From contig NZ_QVAI01000005.1 of assembly GCF_003427025.1 (NCBI RefSeq), forward strand, positions 372,001-436,000: a stretch of DNA of 64,000 nt, in the 5' to 3' direction. Shown here in pieces: positions 24,752 to 32,265 of the stretch. Under the pieces are notes generated by a model. It was not told where the DNA came from and ran no database searches. It saw only the letters and a program-made list of their open reading frames with translations. Position 1 is the first letter of the stretch. The number at the start of each line of letters is the position of its first letter. The position numbers and the translations under genes were made by a program. Source of the DNA: Jiangella endophytica. Its GTDB lineage: Bacteria > Actinomycetota > Actinomycetes > Jiangellales > Jiangellaceae.

Positions 24752-25888
24752 ATGGCAGACGACGCAGTTGCCGCTGATGCAGAAGTTCGGCCTGAAGAAG
24801 TTGAGATCGACGAAGTGCTGGACGTCGATCCAGAACTCGAAGTAGTAGCTACTGCTTACGAGATTGCTTCCTACGGAGCCGATTATCCCGTCGACGGGCT
24901 TGTGAAGAGGATAGACCTGGGCGACATTGTAATCCCGTCGTTCGACCCTGCTTTTCCGGAGGATGAGGAGGTCCACGGTTTTCAGCGACGCTTCGTGTGG
25001 ACACGGCCTCAAATGGATAAGTTCATTGAGAGCCTCCTCCTCGGCCTTCCGGTTCCGGGGGTATTCCTCGTCCGAGACCGAGCAAATAAGCTTCTTGTAC
25101 TCGACGGCCAACAGCGCCTCCGCACACTGCAGTACTTTTATAGCGGAAACGTCGGTGAATCTCGCTATCGACTCAAGTACATTCAAGCGCCGTTCGTCGG
25201 ACTAACCTACGAGGAGCTCGACCCGGAAGACCGTCGGCGCCTCGACGACAGCATAATCCACGCGACAGTTCTCCGTCAGGAACACCCAATGGGATCGCAG
25301 GATGCGGTCTATTCCATATTCGAGCGGCTGAATACGGGTGGCAGTCCGCTGCAGCCCCAAGAGATTCGTGTAGCTCTCTATCATGGATCCTTTCTGAAGG
25401 GCATCAGCCGGCTGAATGAAGATCTCGCCTGGCGGGAGCTATATGGTCCCGCGTCGGCGAGGTTCAAGGATCATGAACTTATCCTAAGAGTGCTGGCGCT
25501 CTATGAGGATAGTGAGAGCTATGCACGTCCCGTGAAATCGTTCCTAAATCACTATCTTGAGAAGAATCGCACGCGAGATCTCGTGCCCGATGGGGGATTG
25601 GGTGCCAGGTTTGTCGACGCGATGAGGCACATCCTGATATTCATTGGTCCGCGCGCGTTTCGCCCGGTGCGGCCGATCAATGCAGCCGTTGTAGATTCGG
25701 TGGGGGTCGGTCTGATGCGACGGCTGGAAGCAGGCAACATCACGAAGCACGACGATCTGAAGGTCAAGTACGACCAGCTCCTCGAAGATGAGGATTACCG
25801 CAACGCCACGACCAGTTCGACCGCTTCCGAGGAGAGTGTAGATACGCGCCTCGCGACGGCGACCGATGCGTTTGCGGAGGTTGAGTAA
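24752..25888 (+). CDS. DUF262 (GmrS/ParB-like) domain protein, candidate defence component
   Basis: 378 residues from the ATG at 24752 (GAAGGAAAG site). DUF262 marks: FQRRFVWTRPQMDKFIESLLLGLPVP (about 77-102), LLVLDGQQRLRTL with the conserved DGQQR at 118-122, and IFERLNTGGSPLQPQEIR (about 189-206). The family has a ParB/Srx-like fold with a proposed NTPase or nicking activity and occurs in GmrSD-type restriction and BREX-associated systems. The DUF1524 HNH nuclease half is absent. Base composition is visibly less GC-rich than the chromosome, with TTT, AAA and TAT codons. It overlaps the HEPN gene (TAATG). Confidence 0.87.
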   Translation: MADDAVAADAEVRPEEVEIDEVLDVDPELEVVATAYEIASYGADYPVDGLVKRIDLGDIVIPSFDPAFPEDEEVHGFQRRFVWTRPQMDKFIESLLLGLPVPGVFLVRDRANKLLVLDGQQRLRTLQYFYSGNVGESRYRLKYIQAPFVGLTYEELDPEDRRRLDDSIIHATVLRQEHPMGSQDAVYSIFERLNTGGSPLQPQEIRVALYHGSFLKGISRLNEDLAWRELYGPASARFKDHELILRVLALYEDSESYARPVKSFLNHYLEKNRTRDLVPDGGLGARFVDAMRHILIFIGPRAFRPVRPINAAVVDSVGVGLMRRLEAGNITKHDDLKVKYDQLLEDEDYRNATTSSTASEESVDTRLATATDAFAEVE

Positions 25889-26394
25889 TGCGCGCGCCGA
25901 GTGCGGCAATAAGGGGGCGTGCCGACGTAATAAGACGTTTAGAAAAGTTCAATTCTGCCTTGACCCTAATTGAAGGAAAGGAGCTTGAGGCAGAACTCGT
26001 GGCGCATTACTCTAGGTACTTGTGCGTATTGCTATCTGGGGTAATTGAGCAGTCCACTAAGGAGCTCGTAATCGAGTACGCTCGTCGCCGCTCTTCCCCA
26101 CAGTTGCACCGATACGTTCAAGCTCAGTTGCGGCTGTTGAGGAATATAGACGAAGAAAAACTTAGGAAGTTAATCCAATCTCTGGAGACGTCCTGGTGGA
26201 CCGATTTGGAGGATGATTATTTCGAGGAGATAGACGCTATTCGGAGTGTCGCTGGACTCAGAAACAGCATCTCACATGGCGGAGATTCCGGAATAACTAT
26301 TGTGACAGTTAGGCAGTACTACCGAGACGCCTCAAAGCTGTTGCGTGCGTTATGTGACCTTCTCGATCCCGAACAAGTTCGAGAAAGTGCGTAG
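25888..26394 (+). CDS. HEPN-domain protein (MAE_28990/MAE_18760-like), probable RNase effector
   Basis: 168 residues, all-helical. It starts one base inside the DUF262 stop. The RNase signature of HEPN proteins, Rx4H, is present as RNSISH (Arg125-His130), within VAGLRNSISHGGDSG. The N-terminal helices include YLCVLLSGVIEQSTKELVIEYARRR, as in the MAE_28990 group. HEPN RNases cut RNA when activated by a sensor partner; the tightly coupled DUF262 protein is the obvious candidate partner. GC content is low for this genome (many AAA, TTA and ATA codons), showing recent transfer. Confidence 0.8.
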   Translation: MRAPSAAIRGRADVIRRLEKFNSALTLIEGKELEAELVAHYSRYLCVLLSGVIEQSTKELVIEYARRRSSPQLHRYVQAQLRLLRNIDEEKLRKLIQSLETSWWTDLEDDYFEEIDAIRSVAGLRNSISHGGDSGITIVTVRQYYRDASKLLRALCDLLDPEQVRESA

Positions 26395-26755
26395 TGATAG
26401 ACCCGGCGTTACTGATAACTCGCGCCTCGCCTGCGGTGCCGTCCTCATAGCTGCCGGCGGTTGGTCGGAGCGGAGCGGGTCAAGGGTCGGTGTAGCCGAT
26501 CCCGTAGTGACGACGAAGTCGCCCTTGACGCGTGGAGGGGAGACCAAAGAATGGCCGCGACGAGGACGACACACGAACACGGAGCTTGGATAGGCGTGGG
26601 CCGAATCTGCGGTGAGCGTGTGCCTGCCGGCCGACAGGGCCGGAACGGCCGTCAGGCCGCACGTCCGGCCCGGAGGCCGGGGCGGGCACGGCGCGCGCAG
26701 CGCGCCGCTTGATCCTCAATAGCTCGATCCGGCAATCCAGAGATAAGGGGGCCAC
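26395..26755. other. Gene-free stretch with GC-rich hairpins
   Basis: No gene. Structures: GGCGCGC-GCA-GCGCGCC (26690-26706) and a second inverted pair GTCAAGGG...CCCTTGAC across about 26475-26530. These may terminate the HEPN transcript and precede the promoter of the Abi-alpha-like gene. Confidence 0.5.
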
Positions 26756-27598
26756 GTGAGTCAGCTTCCGCCAGGTGGAGAGGAGCAGGAGTTGGAACCT
26801 GGAAGCCTGCTAGCGGCAAAGACTGCTGAAGAGGCTGGACGTGGAATCGGTAGCCTCTTGGTCCGCCTCCTTGGGCCTGCTACGGACGAGGTTGCCATCT
26901 ATCTGGCCTACAAGGCCAAACGCAGGATAGGTAACGCTATGAGAATTCTTGAGCGTGCCGAGGCTAAAGGTGGCCAAGAGGGGTATATGAATGAGCGTGT
27001 GGCGGATCGCATCCTAGATGACGGGCTGCTGCTCGATGATTCGGTCGCAGTCGATTATGTCAGTGGTCTTCTCGCTGGCTCTAGGTCGCCCAACGGTCGC
27101 GATGATCGTGCAGTTACCTGGGCAGCAGAGGTGACCTCGATGAGCACCTTGCAGATACGGGCACATTACCTTCTCTATCGGGAATGGGCTAGCCGCCTAC
27201 ACGGCAGGGCGGACGTGCAGCTCAACGTTACCTCCGGTACGCGAAAGGCGCTGATGCTTGTTGAGTACTCCGAATTCGTGTCTATGCTTGTAGGCGATCA
27301 CGACATAGACAGGCAAGGCGCGATCACGCACGCGATTATTGGCATCCACCAAGCGGGTTTGATCGGTCAGGATTTCGCTCTAGGTGACAAGAAGACGGTA
27401 GCGGTGGAAGAGAATCCATTCCGAGCCGCATTGAAGGTAACTCCGACGATCCGCGGTATTGAGCTTTACGGATGGGCGTCGGGGGATCCGTCGGTGATCG
27501 CGCCAACCTTTACGCGGCTCGCCGCTCCGTTCGACACCGACCCGCCTTTGCCACGCTTGACGCGCGTCGTGCTGCCGAAGCTTGAGCCGGCGAGTTGA
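26756..27598 (+). CDS. Abi-alpha-like (DUF4393) protein, putative abortive infection factor
   Basis: 280 residues from GTG 26756 with AAGGGGG upstream. The N-terminal region LLVRLLGPATDEVAIYLAYKAKRRIGNAMRILERAEAK followed by LLLDDSVAVDYVSGLLAGS and EVTSMSTLQIRAHYLLYREW matches the layout of Abi-alpha/DUF4393 proteins: a conserved helical N-terminal half and a variable C-terminal half. These are found in phage-exclusion loci but their mechanism is not established. It has its own leader region, so it is not coupled to the DUF262-HEPN pair, and is convergent with the GntR gene. Family assignment is by pattern only. Confidence 0.6.
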   Translation: MSQLPPGGEEQELEPGSLLAAKTAEEAGRGIGSLLVRLLGPATDEVAIYLAYKAKRRIGNAMRILERAEAKGGQEGYMNERVADRILDDGLLLDDSVAVDYVSGLLAGSRSPNGRDDRAVTWAAEVTSMSTLQIRAHYLLYREWASRLHGRADVQLNVTSGTRKALMLVEYSEFVSMLVGDHDIDRQGAITHAIIGIHQAGLIGQDFALGDKKTVAVEENPFRAALKVTPTIRGIELYGWASGDPSVIAPTFTRLAAPFDTDPPLPRLTRVVLPKLEPAS

Positions 27599-27629
27599 CC
27601 GTCAGAATTCACGCGTCGCTGGCGGACAT

Positions 27630-28409
27630 CTAGATCGGCGTCGGCCGATCCGTCCGGGGTGGCACGGGGAGTCGGTAGGACAGGACGTAGCGGTCGGAGG
27701 AGACGACGATGTCGGCGGTCTCGATGGGTCGGCTCTTGGCGTAGTAGGTGCGTTCGATGGCGAGGATGGGCACGCCGACTGGAACCTTCAGCGTTTCGGC
27801 CTCATAAGGCCGCGCTGACCGTCCGGTCACGTCCTCGACGACGTGGGTGATGTGGATGCCGATGGCGTCCATGCGGGGCACGACGCCGGTGACGGGGCCG
27901 CCTTCGGGCTGCTCGACGGGTGTGCCCTCGGTGATGGCCAGCGGCTCGAATGACGTCGACAGCATCGCGGGCTCGCCGTCGGCGAAGAAGCGGTAGCTGG
28001 TGCGCATCACCGGGTCGCCGGCTGTGATGCCGAGGCGGTCGGCGATGGTCTTGGATGCTGTGGTGCGGCGGGTCTGGTACTCCCACTCCGGGACCTGGCC
28101 GGAGGCTCGGGCGGACGCAGCGAATGGCGATGCCTCGGGGCGCTCGCTGTAGAGGTCGCCGACGACGCGGGTGCGCTGTGGTCGCTGGGCTCGGACGAAG
28201 CTGCCGCGCCCCTGCTGCTTGACCACGAGTCCTTCGGACCGGAGGACTTCGACGGCGTTGCGCACGACGATGCGTGAGACGCCGTAGTCGGCCATGAGGT
28301 CGGCTTCGCTGGGCAACCGGTCCTCGGCCTGCAACGTGCCGTCGATGATCTGGCTGCGGATGTCGTCAGCGATCTGCAGGTAGGCAGGGCGACCCCTGAA
28401 GTCCGCCAC
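27630..28409 (-). CDS. GntR/HutC-family regulator of the integrative element (KorSA-like)
   Basis: 259 residues, GTG start at 28409. The N-terminal GntR winged helix is AYLQIADDIRSQIIDGTLQAEDRLPSEADLMADYGVSRIVVRNAVEVLRSEGLV, and the C-terminal UTRA domain includes VMRTSYRFFADGEPAM, EDVTGRSARPYEAETL and ILAIERTYYAKSRPIETADIVVSSDRY. In pSAM2-type elements the equivalent KorSA represses the activator and replication genes. It is divergent from the small Cys-rich gene, rep, xis and int, as expected for that role. Confidence 0.9.
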   Translation of the reverse strand: MADFRGRPAYLQIADDIRSQIIDGTLQAEDRLPSEADLMADYGVSRIVVRNAVEVLRSEGLVVKQQGRGSFVRAQRPQRTRVVGDLYSERPEASPFAASARASGQVPEWEYQTRRTTASKTIADRLGITAGDPVMRTSYRFFADGEPAMLSTSFEPLAITEGTPVEQPEGGPVTGVVPRMDAIGIHITHVVEDVTGRSARPYEAETLKVPVGVPILAIERTYYAKSRPIETADIVVSSDRYVLSYRLPVPPRTDRPTPI

Positions 28410-28423
28410 AGGCCCTCCCCTCT

Positions 28424-28536
28424 ACTCGACAGAACAAGTCTTCCACCTGGGCGGTCGCCCGCGTAACTGAGGCGGTCAGCCTGGCGTGTCGCATACTGCG
28501 TTGTCCAGTCGTCCTACTTGTTATAACGTGTCGAGT
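28424..28536. promoter_or_regulatory. Divergent regulatory region with two facing operator-like sites
   Basis: ACTCGACAGAACAAGT (28424-28439) faces a related site at 28516-28536 that contains ACTTGTTATAAC and GTGTCGAGT. They share the outer blocks ACTCGACA and AACAAGT in inverted orientation. The second contains the exact palindrome GTTATAAC (28520-28527). The sites lie between the GntR gene and the rep module, suggesting binding and looping by that regulator. Confidence 0.5.
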
Positions 28537-28571
28537 GTCAGATGGAGTCATCCCTATCCCCGGAGGTCACG

Positions 28572-28901
28572 ATGACGACCCAGACACTGGCCTCAGCCAT
28601 GGCGGCGACGCTACGGCCGTTGCGGCTGAACTTCGCTCAGGTGTGCATCTGGTGCGGCTACCGGTGGTGCGCCTCGCCACGCTGCATCGGCCTGCACGAG
28701 CGGTCGGTGTGGATCGTGTGCATCGACTGCGACGGCTTCGGTGTGCTCGGTCCGCTGGACGCGTGCCACTGCGTGCACGGGCTGATGGAGGCAACACCGG
28801 CCGTCGATCCCGCCGAGCTGCGCCGGCCGCTGCCCGTGTACCGGCCGGAGGACGACGAGCCCGAGTTCATGGTCACGCCACGACCAGTAGGGCGGCAGTG
28901 A
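28572..28901 (+). CDS. Cysteine-rich small protein upstream of rep
   Basis: 109 residues from the ATG at 28572 with CCGGAGG upstream. It contains a dense set of cysteines: CIWCGYRWCASPRC, CIDCDGFG and ACHCVHG, consistent with a zinc-binding module. Proteins like this are often found just before the replication gene in actinobacterial integrative elements, but I know no assigned role. Its stop overlaps the rep start (TGATG), so it is co-translated with rep. Confidence 0.7.
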   Translation: MTTQTLASAMAATLRPLRLNFAQVCIWCGYRWCASPRCIGLHERSVWIVCIDCDGFGVLGPLDACHCVHGLMEATPAVDPAELRRPLPVYRPEDDEPEFMVTPRPVGRQ

Positions 28902-30478
28902 TGGTGCTCGGCCCGGCCCTCTCCGACGAGCTGGTCCGCAGCGCCGCCGTCCTCCTCGGCGCCTGCGTGCGTCCGATCCTGTCGCGGGTGACCGACACGA
29001 CCACCGGCGACGTGCGGACCGTGACGATCGCGTGCGGCGCGACCCGTGAGGCGATCTGCCCCTCGTGTGCCGAGCGGGCTCGACGGCTGAGGATGCAACA
29101 GTGCCGCGAGGGCTGGCACCTCGACACCGAACCCGAGCTCGACGATCCTGACGCCGCTGAGAGCGACGACGGGGCCCCTACGGAGGACGACGACGCCGCC
29201 GACGTGACAGAGCGTCGTGTGCGGTCCACCAGGCGGCGTGAGGACGTGCCAGACCTGCCCCGGCTGCCGGTCTCAGGCCACACCGTCGGGCGGACCTTCG
29301 AGGCCCCGGACGGCAAGACCTATCGGCCGTCGATGTTCCTCACGCTCACGATGCCGTCCTACGGGCGCGTGACCGACGAGGGCGTCCCCGCCGACCCGGA
29401 CCGGTACGACTACCGGCGCGCCGCCATGGACGCGATGCACTTCCCGAAGCTCGTCGACCGGTTCTGGCAGAACCTGCGCCGCGCCACCGGCTACAACGTC
29501 CAGTACTTCGCCACCGTCGAACCGCAGCGTCGCCTCGCCCCGCACCTGCACGCCGCCATCCGCGGTGCGATCCCGCGCACGCTCATCAAGCAGGTCGCAG
29601 CCGCGACCTACCACCAGGTCTGGTGGCCCGATCTCGACCACGTCCACCACTACCGCGACGGCCGCCCGACGTGGGATGACGAGCAAGGCGGCTACGTCGA
29701 CGACGGCGGCTGGGCGCTGCCGACCTGGGACGAGGCGATGGACTACGTCGACAACGGCGACGGCCTCGACCTCGGCGAAGAACCGGAGCCGGTCCACGTG
29801 CTGCGCTTCGGCGTCCAGGTCGACCTGCAAGGCATCCTCGCTGGGACACCGGCCGCTGACCGCCGCGTCGGCTACCTGACAAAGTACCTGACCAAGTCGA
29901 TCGCCGAACCGCTCGACACCGACGACCCGGACCGCATCTCGGCCGCACGCCGCGCCCACATCGACCGCCTCGCCGAGGAAGTCCGCTGGCTCCCGTGCTC
30001 GCCCACGTGCGCGAACTGGCTGCGCTACGGCACCCAGCCGAAGAACGCCAAGCCGGGCATGGAACCCGGCCGCTGCCCGTCCAAGGCCCACGACCGCGAC
30101 CACCTCGGGCTCGGCGGCCGCCGAGTCCTCGTCTCGCGCAAGTGGACCGGCAAGACGCTGACCGAGCACCGCGCCGACCGGGCGGCCGTCGTCCGCGCCG
30201 TCCTCGCCGAAGCCGGCATTGAGATGGACGACCACGACCAGCTCTCAGCCACCGCCACCGCACCGGACGGCAAGCCTCGCTACATCTGGACCCCGGTTCG
30301 TCCCGGCGACCCCGACGCGCCCTCCTACGTGTGGGCCGTCGCGAAGTCGATCGAGCAACGTCGCCGCTGGCGCGAGCAGTACGACGCCGCCCAACAGGCC
30401 ACCGGACCGCCGTCCGGTGATGTTTCGGCAACCGACCCGTTCTCCCCGGAAGGAACCCCGCCATGCCCGACAACGTGA
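28901..30478 (+). CDS. Replication initiator protein, RepSA-type
   Basis: 525 residues. An N-terminal zinc-like cluster (CPSCAERARRLRMQQCREGW) precedes YRPSMFLTLTMPSYG, then YNVQYFATVEPQRRLAPHLHAAIRG, with an HLH motif like the metal-binding HUH box of rolling-circle Rep enzymes, then GYLTKYLTKSI with a candidate catalytic tyrosine and CPSKAHDRDHLGLGGRRVLVSRKWTGKTL near the end. This is the RepSA/DUF replication initiator of pSAM2-like elements, allowing autonomous rolling-circle copies after excision. The ATG overlaps the upstream stop and the 3' end overlaps xis by 16 bp. Confidence 0.88.
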   Translation: MVLGPALSDELVRSAAVLLGACVRPILSRVTDTTTGDVRTVTIACGATREAICPSCAERARRLRMQQCREGWHLDTEPELDDPDAAESDDGAPTEDDDAADVTERRVRSTRRREDVPDLPRLPVSGHTVGRTFEAPDGKTYRPSMFLTLTMPSYGRVTDEGVPADPDRYDYRRAAMDAMHFPKLVDRFWQNLRRATGYNVQYFATVEPQRRLAPHLHAAIRGAIPRTLIKQVAAATYHQVWWPDLDHVHHYRDGRPTWDDEQGGYVDDGGWALPTWDEAMDYVDNGDGLDLGEEPEPVHVLRFGVQVDLQGILAGTPAADRRVGYLTKYLTKSIAEPLDTDDPDRISAARRAHIDRLAEEVRWLPCSPTCANWLRYGTQPKNAKPGMEPGRCPSKAHDRDHLGLGGRRVLVSRKWTGKTLTEHRADRAAVVRAVLAEAGIEMDDHDQLSATATAPDGKPRYIWTPVRPGDPDAPSYVWAVAKSIEQRRRWREQYDAAQQATGPPSGDVSATDPFSPEGTPPCPTT

Positions 30479-30741
30479 TCCGCCTCGACGCCCACCGGCC
30501 GCCAGGACAACAGCCCCGCGTCGACGCCCTCGTCTACTCCGTCGCCGAAGTCGCCGAGCTGCTGAACATCGCCCTCGGCGGCACCTACGCCCTGGTGCGG
30601 TCCGGCGACATCCCGGCACGCAAGCTCGGCGGGCGCTGGGTGATCCCCAAACAGGCGTTCCACGACTGGCTCGAGGACGTCACCATCGAGCCCGACCCGG
30701 AGCCCGGACCGCTGCTCCCCGGACAGGACGGGCTGTTCTGA
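30463..30741 (+). CDS. xis: Excisionase (MerR/AlpA-like helix-turn-helix)
   Basis: 92 residues. The core YSVAEVAELLNIALGGTYALVRSGDIPARKLGGRWVIPKQAFHDWL is the excisionase/helix-turn-helix 17 family, which binds att-site arms and directs the integrase toward excision. The start lies within the end of rep and the stop overlaps the integrase ATG (TGATG), giving a coupled rep-xis-int unit. Confidence 0.9.
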   Translation: MPDNVIRLDAHRPPGQQPRVDALVYSVAEVAELLNIALGGTYALVRSGDIPARKLGGRWVIPKQAFHDWLEDVTIEPDPEPGPLLPGQDGLF

Positions 30742-31964
30742 TGGGCTTCGTACGCAAGACGACGGCCGGGACCTTCCGCGCCTCGTGGCGTGATCCGTCC
30801 GGGGCGCAGCGCTCCAAGTCGTTCCCGACCAAGCGTGAAGCGTCCCACTTCCTCGCCGAGGTCGAGTCGGCCAAGAACCACGGGCTGTACGTCGATCCTC
30901 GCGCCGGACGGGTCCGTCTGAGCGACTACGCGGCGACGTGGGTCGCTGGGCGGGCTAGCGCCACGACGACCACCGTGCGCACGGACTCGGTGCTCCGGAC
31001 CCACGTGTTGCCCCGCTGGGGCTCGGTGCCGCTGGACAAGATCGACCACTCGTCGGTCCAGCGCTGGGTCTCGGAGCTGAACACCACCCGTTCGCCGGCC
31101 ACCGTGCGGAAGTGCTTCCACGTGCTCGCGGGCATCATGCGGCTCGCCGTCCGTGACCGGCTGCTGGCCTTCAACCCGTGCGAGGGCGTCCAGCTCCCGG
31201 CGATCCGTCGTTCGGACACCGACGAGCGCACGATCAGCCGCGAGGCGTTCCTGAGCCAGCTCCTGCCCGTCATCCCCGAGCGGCACCGCGCCCTGGCGGC
31301 ACTGGCCGGCGGAACCGGGTTGCGCTGGGGCGAGTGCGTCGGCCTCCGCTGGGATGCCGTCGACCTGGACGCCGAGGAGGTCCACGTCGTGCGAGTCGCG
31401 GTCGAGGTCGCCGGGGCTGTCACGACGAAGCCGTTCCCGAAGTCGCGGGCCGGTCGCCGCGTCGTCCCGCTGCCGCCGTTCGTCGTCACCTCGCTGCGCG
31501 ACCACCGTCGCGTCTACGGCCAGGGCGACGCGGGGGAGGTGTTCACCAGCCAGGCCGGGGGACCGGTCCGCCGCACGCTCTTCCGCGTCCGAGTCTGGCG
31601 TCCGTCCCTCGTCCGGGCCGGGCTGCTGGGCAAGGCGATCCAGGAGGGCGAGAACGTCTACCAAGGCGTCCGGCAGGACGACGCCGGGCGGGAGCAGACG
31701 GAGACCTTCGAGACCGAGGCCGCCGCCGTCAAGGAGGTCTCGCGCCGGGCGCCGGAGGGCTGCGGTTCCTCGACCTGCGGCACTCGTACGCGACCTGGCT
31801 GGTGTCCGACGGCGTTGCCCGTGAACGACGTCCAGCGCGTCATGGGACGCGAGCAGGCGACGACGACGCTCAACCTCTACACGCACGACTCGGGAAGCGC
31901 CCGCACCAGACTGTTCGATGCTTTCGCTGCCTCGGCCCGCCGACGAGCCCGGGTCCGGACATGA
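30741..31964 (+). CDS. int: Tyrosine site-specific integrase with a scrambled HxxR segment
   Basis: 407 residues. It has an N-terminal arm-binding AP2-like part (GFVRKTTAGTFRASWRDPSG), a SAM-like core domain (RLSDYAATWVAG to LNTTRSPATVRKC) and a catalytic domain with ALAGGTGLRWGECVGLRW (box I Arg) and a tyrosine in TLNLYTHDSG. Between them, residues from GCGSSTCGTRT to PTAL replace the expected GLRFLDLRHSYATWLVSDGV, which is present in another frame between about 31762 and 31817. A one-base loss and a one-base gain restore the frame. As written, the HxxR box II is destroyed, so activity is doubtful unless these are sequence errors or recoding occurs. Confidence 0.85.
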   Translation: MGFVRKTTAGTFRASWRDPSGAQRSKSFPTKREASHFLAEVESAKNHGLYVDPRAGRVRLSDYAATWVAGRASATTTTVRTDSVLRTHVLPRWGSVPLDKIDHSSVQRWVSELNTTRSPATVRKCFHVLAGIMRLAVRDRLLAFNPCEGVQLPAIRRSDTDERTISREAFLSQLLPVIPERHRALAALAGGTGLRWGECVGLRWDAVDLDAEEVHVVRVAVEVAGAVTTKPFPKSRAGRRVVPLPPFVVTSLRDHRRVYGQGDAGEVFTSQAGGPVRRTLFRVRVWRPSLVRAGLLGKAIQEGENVYQGVRQDDAGREQTETFETEAAAVKEVSRRAPEGCGSSTCGTRTRPGWCPTALPVNDVQRVMGREQATTTLNLYTHDSGSARTRLFDAFAASARRRARVRT

Positions 31965-32048
31965 AAACAGCTCAGAGGATGACCTCTGAGCTGTGGGTGT
32001 TGCTGGCGGTCCTGACGGGACTTGAACCCGCGACCTCCGCCTTGACAG
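31596..32048. repeat. Long direct repeat B (right attachment region)
   Basis: Partner of 22120-22572. It ends inside the intact tRNA-Asp gene; the shared tRNA core is 32008-32048, from the acceptor stem to the anticodon loop. Confidence 0.85.
31964..31994 (-). terminator. Rho-independent terminator of the tRNA-Glu/tRNA-Asp transcript
   Basis: On the minus strand ACAGCTCAGAGG and CCTCTGAGCTGT form a perfect 12-bp stem with a four-base loop, followed by a short T run. It starts ten bases after the encoded CCA of tRNA-Asp. It also faces the end of int, so it may serve both strands. Copies occur at each att remnant. Confidence 0.85.
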
Positions 32049-32081
32049 GGCGGCGAGCACTCCGAGCTGCTCCACAGGACC
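32004..32081 (-). tRNA. tRNA-Asp (anticodon GTC)
   Basis: A full cloverleaf on the minus strand: acceptor GGTCCTG/CAGGACC (32081-32075 with 32014-32008), anticodon stem CCGCC/GGCGG with loop CTGTCAA, T arm GCGGG-TTCAAGT-CCCGT, discriminator G, and an encoded CCA (32006-32004). The integrative element uses its 3' half as the attachment site and leaves the gene intact. Confidence 0.95.
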
Positions 32082-32127
32082 TTGCGTTGTACTGCCTTAC
32101 CCGACGACCTGCCGAAGCAGGGCATCG

Positions 32128-32200
32128 CATCCCCAACGGGATTCGAACCCGCGTTGCCGCCTTGAAAGGGCGGAGTCCTAGGCCGCTAGACGATGGGGAC
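32128..32200 (-). tRNA. tRNA-Glu (anticodon TTC)
   Basis: 73 bases on the minus strand: acceptor GTCCCCA/TGGGGAT with a G-U first pair, D arm with TAGCGGCCTAGGAC, anticodon stem CCGCC/GGCGG with loop CTTTCAA, T arm GCGGG-TTCGAAT-CCCGT. CCA is not encoded. It is 46 bp upstream of tRNA-Asp and probably co-transcribed, an order common in actinobacteria. Confidence 0.93.
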
Positions 32201-32265
32201 CAGATCTGACGACATGGCCCATGGCTCGTCGCCGTTCGGGACGCTGAAAGCATATGGTGACGAGC

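Larger units (their letters stand above)
22532..32048. mobile_element. Actinobacterial integrative element in tRNA-Asp with defence cargo
   Basis: The element runs from the left att core (22532-22572) to the core inside the intact tRNA-Asp gene (32008-32048), about 9.5 kb. The right end has the pSAM2/AICE-type module GntR regulator, rep, xis, int, with int reading toward the tRNA. The left two thirds hold two unknown genes, a Phd-PIN pair, a DUF262-HEPN pair and an Abi-alpha-like gene. No FtsK/SpoIIIE-like transfer gene or Spd genes are seen, so it is probably mobilisable or immobile rather than self-transmissible. Confidence 0.82.
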
